DNA of 15,320 nucleotides from an uncultured Bacteroidales bacterium. Lineage in GTDB: Bacteria > Bacteroidota > Bacteroidia > Bacteroidales > Paludibacteraceae. The notes below the pieces were generated by a model that was not told where the DNA came from, searched no databases, and saw nothing but the letters and a program-made list of their open reading frames with translations. The stretch covers positions 1-15,320 of the forward strand of contig CAMJFV010000018.1 of assembly GCA_946405045.1 (NCBI GenBank), written 5' to 3'. A program made the position numbers and the translations under genes. This document shows positions 1 through 5,779 of this stretch, in pieces (the stretch's first letter is position 1; every line of letters begins with the position of its first letter).

Positions 1-246
1 CATTGCGTAGACGTCGGAAAAATTGACAATCGCTGATTTGTAACCCAAATGTAGGAGCGGGCAGTATGTCAGGTCGAAATGTACACCTTCAAGCAGCAAA
101 TCCTTTGTTACCAAAGTTTTTTTGCCTGTATAGTCGAGTATAGCGCAATCGTCGCCAACCGACAATTCCGTCGACTTGTTCACGATAGGGAACTCCTTCG
201 TAAGTCTGTCAATCAATCCAAATTCTCCAAGTTCTTTAATCTGCAT
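1..246 (-). CDS. thiL: Thiamine-monophosphate kinase, N-terminal part (cut by window edge)
   Basis: The visible 82 residues match the start of ThiL, the cytosolic enzyme that phosphorylates thiamine monophosphate to thiamine diphosphate in the last step of vitamin B1 synthesis. Seen in the sequence: the N-terminal LGEFGLIDRL helix (residues 6-15), the GDDCA magnesium/ATP motif (31-35), the stretch TKDLLLEGVHF (47-57) and the LGYKSAIVNFSDVYAM block (67-82), which matches the family pattern LGxKALAVNLSDxAAMG. The ATG at 246 is chosen because family homology begins almost at once after it. The family is usually about 300 to 350 residues, so roughly three quarters of the gene lies beyond position 1. 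It follows the MurC-like gene on the same strand, but a hairpin with a T-run lies between them, so it may have its own promoter. No Shine-Dalgarno sequence is visible. Identification rests on motifs, not on alignment. Confidence 0.9.
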   Translation of the reverse strand, partial: MQIKELGEFGLIDRLTKEFPIVNKSTELSVGDDCAILDYTGKKTLVTKDLLLEGVHFDLTYCPLLHLGYKSAIVNFSDVYAM

Positions 247-265
247 AGTTTCTTAATTTAAACAC

Positions 266-294
266 AAAAAGGGGACGTGAATAATCACGTCTCC
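266..294 (-). terminator. Intrinsic terminator after the MurC-like gene, or thiL leader hairpin
   Basis: On the minus strand a 10-bp stem (GGAGACGTGA with TCACGTCCCC, one G-T pair) with a 4-base loop is followed by five T. It lies 27 bases after the MurC-like stop and only 20 bases before the thiL start codon. A TAATTTTG box (positions 298-305, minus strand) sits just upstream of the hairpin and fits the Bacteroides -7 element, though no -33 element is visible at the right distance. The hairpin could therefore end the upstream gene or attenuate thiL. Confidence 0.75.
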
Positions 295-320
295 TTGCAA
301 AATTATCAATATTTTTCGGA

Positions 321-1721
321 TTATCCTTTAAATGAGCAGGCATAATCTGCAAGAGATTTGTCGCGTGCTCCCATGACTACGATCGAATCATTCGCTTTGC
401 TCTCTTTCGCGATCATCGCAGGGATCTCTTTTCTATCCTGCACGTAGACGCAATTGATGCCTTGCGACGTGAAATAATCCGCCACAAATTTAGATCCGAT
501 ACTCATGTCTGTCGTTCCACCTTCGTAGTAGACGTCGGCAAGATAGAAGACATCCTGCTTTCGCATCACCTCTTTCAAAAGGATTGCCATTTGCTCGTAG
601 GTTTTGCGAAGTGGACCGAAACCGTGAGGCTGGTAGACAGCATACACTTTATCAGAGAAAGATGCTAATGTGCGGATTGTCTCTGCCACCTCTTCTGGAG
701 TGTGGGCAAAGTCATCCACTAACAATGCACCATTAGAGTCCTTGCCTATTATGTTTCCGCGACGGTAAACACCGCCGAATTTGCTCAAAATTTTAGCACA
801 TTCCTCAACATTCACACCATATACACTCGCCATTGCCACAGCTGCAGCAATGTTCAATGCGTTGTGAAGTCCAATAGAGTGGTATGCGAACGGTATTCCG
901 TTGATTGAGAATGTTATGCCTTCGCTTGTGTGTTTCAAGTCGGCAACCTTAAAATCTGCATTCTTATCTTTTTCTGCGAGAGCAAAGGTCACTCTTTTTT
1001 TACAGTTCAAACTGCGGAGATTCTCGTCTCCTGAATTAAGCACAACAGTGTCGGCGGTATTGTCGGCTACTGTCTGGAAAAGACCGACTGTGACATCTAT
1101 TTCATGGTGATCATGACCTACATTGGTGATCACACTCATAGTAGGGTTGTATCTTACTATGCTCTTGTCACTCTCGTCTCCTTCAAATACGAGTGGACCG
1201 TCACCAGAATTATCAAAATTTCCTGGTTCTCCACCTCTTTTCACATTGTTGTCGGCAGCTCCTGCAATCATGCATGGGTGTTTTCCTGCACCAAGCAAAA
1301 GTTGGTATATAAGGTGTGTGGTTGTGCTTTTTCCTGCTGTTCCTCCCACACATATAGCACCTCCACAATGGTTGCCGGCTATTTCTGCCAGCAACTCACT
1401 GCGATGCATAATTTTTATATTACGTGCCTTAATCTCTTTAATATCCGGATTTGTGTCCTCCACAGCTGTACTTACAACAGCGAAGTCCAAATCTGCAGGC
1501 AAATGCTCACCATTCTGCATCACACAATTGACGCCGTGGCGAGAAAGTTCTTTGTAGTCCTGGTTTTTCTCTTTTTGAGCGAAAGCTCTGTCGCTTCCAT
1601 AAACCTCTTCGCCCTTTTCTGCAAGGAAAAGAGCCATCGGACTCATACCTGTGCCAGCAACACCGACGAAATAGCCACGACGGCGCCGATTGCAAGCACT
1701 GTGCTGATCATCATGTCCCAT
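321..1721 (-). CDS. MurC-like Mur ligase family protein
   Basis: This 466-residue protein has the three-domain Mur ligase plan of UDP-N-acetylmuramate:L-alanine ligase (MurC) and its relative Mpl: ATP-driven joining of an amino acid or peptide to a UDP-muramyl substrate in the cytoplasm. Visible are a Rossmann-like UDP-binding start (YFVGVAGTGMSPMA, 17-30), the P-loop GGTAGKSTTT (126-135), the FEGDESD acid motif (179-185), TNVGHDHHEI (199-208), GVYRRGN (317-323), LLVDDFAHTPEEV (333-345) and YQPHGFGPLRKTY (363-375). Order and length fit MurC, but several motifs differ from the usual forms: GTHGKTTT has become GTAGKSTTT, and the typical QPHRYxR has become QPHGFGP. It may be a specialised paralogue or a divergent MurC; it stands alone, not in a division and cell wall cluster. 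A good promoter 45 bases upstream supports the chosen ATG. A family assignment is safe; the substrate is not. Confidence 0.8.
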   Translation of the reverse strand: MGHDDQHSACNRRRRGYFVGVAGTGMSPMALFLAEKGEEVYGSDRAFAQKEKNQDYKELSRHGVNCVMQNGEHLPADLDFAVVSTAVEDTNPDIKEIKARNIKIMHRSELLAEIAGNHCGGAICVGGTAGKSTTTHLIYQLLLGAGKHPCMIAGAADNNVKRGGEPGNFDNSGDGPLVFEGDESDKSIVRYNPTMSVITNVGHDHHEIDVTVGLFQTVADNTADTVVLNSGDENLRSLNCKKRVTFALAEKDKNADFKVADLKHTSEGITFSINGIPFAYHSIGLHNALNIAAAVAMASVYGVNVEECAKILSKFGGVYRRGNIIGKDSNGALLVDDFAHTPEEVAETIRTLASFSDKVYAVYQPHGFGPLRKTYEQMAILLKEVMRKQDVFYLADVYYEGGTTDMSIGSKFVADYFTSQGINCVYVQDRKEIPAMIAKESKANDSIVVMGARDKSLADYACSFKG

Positions 1722-1765
1722 ATCATAAGCGTTAAATTTAATTGATAAGTGTTTTTTACTACTGG

Positions 1766-1797
1766 CAAAGTTATTTCATCGGGGATTTTATTCAAAA
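1766..1797 (-). promoter_or_regulatory. Bacteroides-type promoter of the MurC-like gene
   Basis: On the minus strand TTTTG (1793-1797) is followed after exactly 19 bases by TAACTTTG (1766-1773), matching the TTTG / TAnnTTTG consensus. The -7 box is 45 bases upstream of the start codon at 1721. Confidence 0.8.
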
Positions 1798-1863
1798 GAA
1801 ACATTGTTGAAGTTTCTAACATTAATAGCAACAAGTTATCAACATTTTTATTAACGATATAGT

Positions 1864-1877
1864 AACAATCTATTGTT
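1864..1877. repeat. Small inverted repeat AACAAT-CT-ATTGTT
   Basis: A perfect 6-bp inverted repeat with a 2-base centre lies about 70 bp upstream of the -33 element of the MurC-like gene. It could be a protein-binding site, but sequence this AT-rich produces such repeats by chance. No second copy was noticed. Confidence 0.25.
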
Positions 1878-1918
1878 TTAAGGACATCCAAACAAACATT
1901 GCCATTAGTAAATTTGAT

Positions 1919-1968
1919 AAAAAAAATCAGTCGAAGGATTCTATGTCATGCATATTCTCCTTCGACTG
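1919..1968 (-). terminator. Intrinsic terminator of the MBOAT-SGNH unit
   Basis: On the minus strand CAGTCGAAGGA pairs perfectly over 11 bp with TCCTTCGACTG across a 19-base loop that can form a small inner stem (TATG/CATA). It is followed by a run of eight T after one A. It starts about 45 bases after the stop codon of the SGNH-like gene. Confidence 0.85.
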
Positions 1969-2012
1969 TATCGGTATGTGTTTTGTCGAATACACTAATT
2001 GTGAGACAATTG

Positions 2013-2957
2013 TTAATTTTTAATTGTACTTACATAATCATGTATTTGGTTTAAAAACAGTTCTGAATAGATTTCCGCACCGTTGCTGTTCATGTGAGTC
2101 GGATCAGTGAACATTTCGGAATGTTCCATGAAGAAAGGAAGGTGAGTGTTGTCGATAAAGAGCATTCCATGCTTTTTGCTTATCTCTTCCATCTTGTCTC
2201 TAGATATATTTATCGAATCGCGGATGAAATATCTAGGCGAATCAACAATCACCATTTTAATGCCTTTCTCCTGAGCCCTTGTCAGAATGGAATCGAAGCG
2301 GGCCACTTTAGTTTCGCTTAGTGTTGTGCCGGTCAGTTTTTCTGGCTCTAATTCCAATTTCTTAATAAGCTCCTTAGGAGTCAGAGGCTCGTATCCTTTC
2401 TCTGTTTCTTTGGTATGTGAATTACGGCTTCTGTAACGCATCAGGATACGGTGGAGTACAGAATTGTATTGGTATATTTTGCTGTTGAGACGGATGTATT
2501 CTTTCCAAGGTAACTCTTCTTTTATCGTGGTTGTCACCCATTTGTTTGTCTTATAGTATGGATATAGGTTGACTAATGGGTCTTCCACACCTTCATACAG
2601 ATATTCACAGCAGTTTTCCCAAATGATCAATTTTGGAGAGTATCTGTCTATGATTGAGTTCACCACACAACTGTTGTGGCTGAAGAAACAGCCATCACGC
2701 GCAACATTATATGCAGGCAAACCAATCGAGTCTTCTATTTGTTGAGTCACATAGTGGTGTGACGCGCGAGATGATCCGACAATCACCACAGGTGTGTTCA
2801 CATCATATAGAGAAAAGTATGTTTTTCCTGTAGCACCTTGGTTGCTGATCTGAGGAAGCATATGATCCATCGCTTTGCCTACAGCAAGGTCAATCACAAC
2901 TATAGAGGCCAATACAATAAAAACGGCAACACCAAATCTTAATAACCCTTTTTTCAT
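2013..2957 (-). CDS. SGNH-like protein, partner of the MBOAT acyltransferase
   Basis: This 314-residue protein has one N-terminal membrane segment (about residues 5-27, FGVAVFIVLASIVVIDLAV) and an extracytoplasmic domain. That domain carries an SGNH/GDSL-type first block GSSRAS (61-66, candidate nucleophile Ser62 or Ser63) and a last block DPTHMNSNG (285-293) with the expected Asp and His. Proteins of this kind (AlgJ/AlgX-like, PatB-like) take acyl groups from an MBOAT partner and place them on a glycan in the periplasm. The start at 2957 was chosen over an ATG at 3008: it lies 7 bases after the MBOAT stop, gives a clean positively charged start (MKKGLLRF) before the membrane segment, and avoids a 44-base overlap. 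The gene is the second of a two-gene operon with its own terminator. The function is inferred from motifs and pairing; the acceptor polymer is unknown. Confidence 0.8.
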   Translation of the reverse strand: MKKGLLRFGVAVFIVLASIVVIDLAVGKAMDHMLPQISNQGATGKTYFSLYDVNTPVVIVGSSRASHHYVTQQIEDSIGLPAYNVARDGCFFSHNSCVVNSIIDRYSPKLIIWENCCEYLYEGVEDPLVNLYPYYKTNKWVTTTIKEELPWKEYIRLNSKIYQYNSVLHRILMRYRSRNSHTKETEKGYEPLTPKELIKKLELEPEKLTGTTLSETKVARFDSILTRAQEKGIKMVIVDSPRYFIRDSINISRDKMEEISKKHGMLFIDNTHLPFFMEHSEMFTDPTHMNSNGAEIYSELFLNQIHDYVSTIKN

Positions 2958-2964
2958 AACTGCT

Positions 2965-4386
2965 TTAGAATTGGAAATAAATAAAAGAACCACCATTGAG
3001 CACACCAAAGGCGAGAATATAGAATGTCAGCAGAATAGCTGTGATGTATCTTACGACAATGTATTTTGAACTGAGGAGATGGATGTTCAAATCTTTTTCC
3101 TTGATGAAGTCGTAAATAAATACTATTGCCATTGCCAGGAATCCTAATAGGAATGTGTCAATGTCGACGAAGAGTTCTCCATGTTCTGTAAATATTTTCT
3201 TAAAGATTGTCATTACGTCGTTAAGATCGTTTACACGGAAGAATATCCATGCAAAATTCACAATTAGGAAAGTGAGTGACAGTCTTAGTAGATTGGCTAT
3301 AGAGAACTTGTCAGAAATCTCTTTGATTTTGTTTCCATACACCTGTCTTTCTATCACCATACATGCTCCGTGGAAGGCTCCCCAGATGAGGAAAGTGTAT
3401 GCTGCACCATGCCATAGTCCACTTACAGTAAAGACGATCATTGTGTTGAGCATCCAGCGTGCTTTGCTACATCTGTTGCCTCCCAATGGAAAATAGATGT
3501 AATCCCTGAACCATGTTGTGAGTGAGATGTGCCATCTGCGCCAGAAATCAGTGACTGTTTTCGCAAAATATGGACGGATGAAGTTTGTTGGCAGTTCGAT
3601 GCCAAACAATTTTCCACTTCCGATAGCCATCAACGAGTATCCAGCAAAGTCGGCATAAATCTGAATGGTGTAAAGAATGCTGGAGAAGAATAGCGTCGTG
3701 CCGTTGTGTTGGTCGATGTTGCTGTATACTGTGTTTACGTAAATTGCCAAACGGTCAGCAAGACAAAGCTTCATGACAGCTCCAATCAAGATCGCTTTAC
3801 ATGCGGCAATAGCCATGTCGTAATTAAAAGTACGAGTTTCAAAATACTGAGGTAATGTTTTTTGAGCTCGGCTTATTGGTCCACTCAAAATGCTAGGGAA
3901 GAACATTACGTAGGCAAGATATGCCAAAAGATCTTTGGTCGGCTCTACTTTTTTCTGATACACATCAATACTGTAACTCAATGCTGAGAAAGTGTAAAAA
4001 CTGATGCCTACTGGCAGTAGGATGTTAAGCGTCGATACTTCCACGTCTGCTCCGAAGAGAGAAAATGCATCGATAAACGCTTGCACAAAAAAGTTGAAGT
4101 ATTTGAAAAAGAATAAGATTCCGATGTTTAGGAGTATGGCACCGACTGAAATCATTTTTCGTTTCTTTGGGTCTTCAGTTTTACCCATCATATCTCCAGC
4201 GACGAATGTGGAGAATGCAGTCAACAATAATAGCCCTAAAAAACGCCAGTCCCACCATCCATAGAAAATAAGGCTAGCTATTACGATAAGTCCGTTTTGG
4301 AGAGTTTTGTTTCCACGGCATAATGTCCAGTAGAGAATAAATGTTATAGGTAGAAAAATTAGATATTCAAGCGTCTGAAATGTCAT
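2965..4386 (-). CDS. MBOAT family membrane-bound O-acyltransferase (AlgI/DltB-like)
   Basis: This 473-residue polytopic inner-membrane protein has the length and motifs of AlgI/PatA-type acyltransferases. It shows many hydrophobic segments, the family block DFWRRWHISLTTWFRDYIYF (280-299) followed by PLGG, and SGLWHGAAYTFLIWGAFHG (322-340) containing the expected catalytic histidine, His326. It ends in GGSFIYFQF; the aromatic C-terminus with Tyr470 resembles the motif that ends DltX and some MBOAT proteins and that has been linked to acyl transfer. Such proteins move acyl groups, usually acetyl, from a cytoplasmic donor to an extracytoplasmic partner. The SGNH-like gene follows 7 bases downstream and is the likely partner. 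The gene has a leader of about 180 bases containing a 26-codon ORF. The target could be an exopolysaccharide, the O-antigen or the peptidoglycan; nothing nearby decides which. Confidence 0.93.
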   Translation of the reverse strand: MTFQTLEYLIFLPITFILYWTLCRGNKTLQNGLIVIASLIFYGWWDWRFLGLLLLTAFSTFVAGDMMGKTEDPKKRKMISVGAILLNIGILFFFKYFNFFVQAFIDAFSLFGADVEVSTLNILLPVGISFYTFSALSYSIDVYQKKVEPTKDLLAYLAYVMFFPSILSGPISRAQKTLPQYFETRTFNYDMAIAACKAILIGAVMKLCLADRLAIYVNTVYSNIDQHNGTTLFFSSILYTIQIYADFAGYSLMAIGSGKLFGIELPTNFIRPYFAKTVTDFWRRWHISLTTWFRDYIYFPLGGNRCSKARWMLNTMIVFTVSGLWHGAAYTFLIWGAFHGACMVIERQVYGNKIKEISDKFSIANLLRLSLTFLIVNFAWIFFRVNDLNDVMTIFKKIFTEHGELFVDIDTFLLGFLAMAIVFIYDFIKEKDLNIHLLSSKYIVVRYITAILLTFYILAFGVLNGGSFIYFQF

Positions 4387-4422
4387 TTGATTATGTTATT
4401 ATCTATTTATATTCATTATTGT

Positions 4423-4503
4423 TTAATGTGTGATTGTGCTCTTTCTCCCATCAAATTCATCATATTCGCATAACACACTTGATATTGTTTCAAAAATTGT
4501 CAT
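4423..4503 (-). CDS. 26-residue ORF in the MBOAT leader, resembling the N-terminus of an acyl carrier protein
   Basis: The ORF reads MTIFETISSVLCEYDEFDGR followed by KSTITH and a TAA stop. The pattern M-x-I-F-x-x-I, then CEY, an acidic stretch and ITH/IT is like the first helix and loop of DltC-type or FAS-type acyl carrier proteins; this is a judgement by eye. It ends long before the DSL phosphopantetheine site, and no ACP-like sequence was seen continuing after the stop. It lies inside the predicted transcript, about 60 bases after the expected transcription start, and has no Shine-Dalgarno sequence. It may be a remnant of a carrier gene, a translated leader peptide, or chance. Confidence 0.3.
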   Translation of the reverse strand: MTIFETISSVLCEYDEFDGRKSTITH

Positions 4504-4567
4504 AGTTTTAATGGAAAAATCAACAGAATTGCAGCCAAATTCGGCAGAAATGTAATTTTTCCGGTTG

Positions 4568-4600
4568 CAAAGTTATTCTATTGGGCAATTTATTCAAAAA
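4568..4600 (-). promoter_or_regulatory. Bacteroides-type promoter of the MBOAT-SGNH unit
   Basis: On the minus strand a T-run ending in G (4595-4600) is followed after exactly 19 bases by TAACTTTG (4568-4575). The layout and flanks (TTGAATAA after the -33 element, AATAACTTTGC at the -7 box) are very close to those of the MurC-like gene promoter. It implies a leader of about 180 bases before the start at 4386. Confidence 0.8.
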
Positions 4601-4783
4601 AAACAATCTTGAAATTTATAAGATAAACGATTATTGTCCGTCAATATATTGATTGTATGTGTTTTAGAAATCTGTTTGAAAACATAACGATATCGTACAG
4701 AATTTGGTCAGTCTTTCATCTAGTGTTTATCTAAGATTTGCCCTGAAAAAGCAGGTCGGTTAGTATGTTTTTGGTATGCTGAT

Positions 4784-4815
4784 AAAAAAAGCGACCGCTC
4801 GTGAAGAACGGCCGC
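4784..4815 (-). terminator. Strong intrinsic terminator of the small-peptide gene
   Basis: On the minus strand GCGGCCGTTC pairs with GAGCGGTCGC (10 bp, two G-T pairs, 5-base loop) and is followed by seven T. It starts 25 bases after the stop of the 38-codon ORF, which supports a real transcript ending here. Confidence 0.9.
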
Positions 4816-4840
4816 CCTGTTAAGAACTTACTCCATCGCT

Positions 4841-4957
4841 CTATTTCTTTTTAGAAATAGTAGTAGCATTGCAATCTTTGCTTTCTGCTGCTAGGTAGGC
4901 AGGAATATGCTTGCCTTCCTTGTGAACCGTTTTCGGTTTTTTTTCTGAACCTTTCAT
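4841..4957 (-). CDS. Small basic peptide, 38 residues, unknown function
   Basis: The ORF starts MKGSEKKPKTVHKEGKHIPA and ends with the lysine-rich tail TTISKKK. It is strongly basic, has no membrane segment and no signal peptide, and contains one cysteine. Three things support it as a gene: it lies 75 bases after the Hsp20 gene on the same strand with no terminator between them, a strong intrinsic terminator follows its stop by 25 bases, and its composition is protein-like with few rare codons. No Shine-Dalgarno sequence is evident, only an A-rich stretch before the ATG. It is probably co-transcribed with the Hsp20 gene and so may be stress-induced. I do not recognise the family and assign no function; a nucleic-acid-binding or ribosome-associated role would fit the charge but is only a guess. 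Confidence 0.6.
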   Translation of the reverse strand: MKGSEKKPKTVHKEGKHIPAYLAAESKDCNATTISKKK

Positions 4958-5032
4958 CTTTTTTACTATTTAAATGTTAAACATATAAAATAGAATCGCT
5001 CAGTTATGAAAAAAGATAGCTGGACAGTTCTT

Positions 5033-5467
5033 TTAGTGAATCTCGATTTGTTTTATTGAAGGTTGAGCCGCTTCGATTTCTCGCTTAGGCAATGATATTT
5101 TCAAAATACCGTTCTCCACTTTCGCATCGATTTTGTCTTTGTAGATATTGTCTGGCAAAGCCATTATCTCTTTGAATTGAGAGGAAGTGAACTCATGACG
5201 TAGATAATGCTCATCTTTGTTGCCTTTATCCTCTTTCTCAGTTTTCTTTGTCATTTCAACCACCAAGTTGTCTTCTTTGTCAATTGAAATGTTCAAGTCA
5301 TCCTTGGTCAGACCTGGGACACTGAATTCCATCTCGTAAGAAGCCTTGTTTTCCTTGATGTTCATTTGAGGGGCTGCGTTGACTGCGTAGTTGCCGTTCC
5401 AGTTGAAATCAAACAAGTCGTTGAATAGTGTAGGAAAGAAATCCTGCGATTTTCTTGCTAATAACAT
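5033..5467 (-). CDS. Small heat-shock protein, Hsp20/alpha-crystallin family
   Basis: This 144-residue protein is an ATP-independent holdase chaperone that binds unfolding proteins in the cytoplasm as large oligomers. The alpha-crystallin domain spans about residues 33-128, including FSVPGLTKDDLNISIDKEDN (48-67) and the hallmark VENGILKISLPK (117-128). The short C-terminal tail contains an I-x-I motif (IEI, 141-143) used for oligomer assembly, and the N-terminal arm is rich in Phe and Asn. Length is normal for the family. The ATG is preceded, 8 bases away, by GGAGG, a clear Shine-Dalgarno sequence and the only strong one in the window, which suggests efficient translation on demand. A gene for a 38-residue basic peptide follows on the same strand. 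No known heat-shock operator was recognised upstream. Confidence 0.95.
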   Translation of the reverse strand: MLLARKSQDFFPTLFNDLFDFNWNGNYAVNAAPQMNIKENKASYEMEFSVPGLTKDDLNISIDKEDNLVVEMTKKTEKEDKGNKDEHYLRHEFTSSQFKEIMALPDNIYKDKIDAKVENGILKISLPKREIEAAQPSIKQIEIH

Positions 5468-5602
5468 AATTTTGTCCTCCAGTTAAATTGTTAGTTATTT
5501 ATTTATCTGGCTGTCGTTATAAGCAGTCACCATTGAAGAATCAAATAGCGTGCCAACATGTTTTTTGCTGCTTTCAGTATGGCAAAATGACTGTATTTGT
5601 GA

Positions 5603-5634
5603 CAAAATTACTTAGAACATGAATTTTTGACAGA
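5603..5634 (-). promoter_or_regulatory. Probable promoter of the Hsp20 gene
   Basis: On the minus strand TAATTTTG (5603-5610) fits the -7 box; TCTG (5631-5634), 20 bases upstream, is a poor -33 match. A second near match, TCATTTTG (5583-5590), lies 20 bases downstream. The weak -33 would fit a gene that needs activation. Confidence 0.5.
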
Positions 5635-5763
5635 GAATGCTGTTTGAAAACCTTATAATGATGTCTATTTATTATTGTATTGCTGTTGAGATGTTTGAGA
5701 ATGGAAAAAGAATCTCATCTCACTTTTTGGATGAATATTCCTAAAAGAGTCTTCTTTTATAGT

Positions 5764-5771
5764 TAACTTTG
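5764..5771 (+). promoter_or_regulatory. -7 box of the helicase gene, with almost no leader
   Basis: TAACTTTG is a perfect TAnnTTTG match and ends only 8 bases before the ATG at 5780. Transcription would then start about 3 to 6 bases before the start codon. No -33 TTTG is present at the expected distance. Confidence 0.6.
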
Positions 5772-5779
5772 CCCCTGTT

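Larger units (their letters stand above)
4387..4840. other. Intergenic stretch between the MBOAT gene and the small-peptide gene
   Basis: These 454 bases hold the MBOAT leader with a 26-codon ORF (4423-4503), the MBOAT promoter (4568-4600), a copy of the motif GTTTTCAAACAG on the minus strand (4672-4683, second copy upstream of the Hsp20 gene) and the terminator of the small-peptide gene (4784-4815). The remaining AT-rich sequence shows no convincing gene. Confidence 0.6.
5468..5779. other. Divergent intergenic region between Hsp20 and helicase genes
   Basis: This 312-base stretch holds the Hsp20 leader (about 130 bases) and promoter (5603-5634), the second copy of the minus-strand motif GTTTTCAAACAG (5640-5651), a 7-bp inverted repeat TGAGATG/CATCTCA (5687-5693 and 5716-5722), and the helicase -7 box (5764-5771). 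No ORF here looks real. Confidence 0.55.

Noticed and set aside
1104..1745. Open frame of 213 codons on the plus strand opposite the MurC-like gene
   Set aside because: It is fully antisense to a gene with clear family motifs, has a composition rich in Cys, Ser and Thr, and matches nothing recognisable.
1831..1845. DnaA-box-like TTATCAACA upstream of the MurC-like gene
   Set aside because: It is a single imperfect copy with no cluster, no AT-rich unwinding element and no dnaA nearby, so an origin is not supported.
1643..1891. 82-codon minus-strand ORF overlapping the start of the MurC-like gene
   Set aside because: It covers the MurC-like promoter and runs into its coding region in another frame; the hydrophobic tail comes from the shifted frame.
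2958..3008. Longer start for the SGNH-like protein at 3008
   Set aside because: It would overlap the MBOAT gene by 44 bases and put 17 extra residues before a normal lysine-rich membrane anchor.
5687..5722. Inverted repeat TGAGATG/CATCTCA upstream of the helicase gene, considered as an operator or terminator
   Set aside because: The arms are only 7 bp with a 22-base loop, no clean T-run follows, and no second copy was found.
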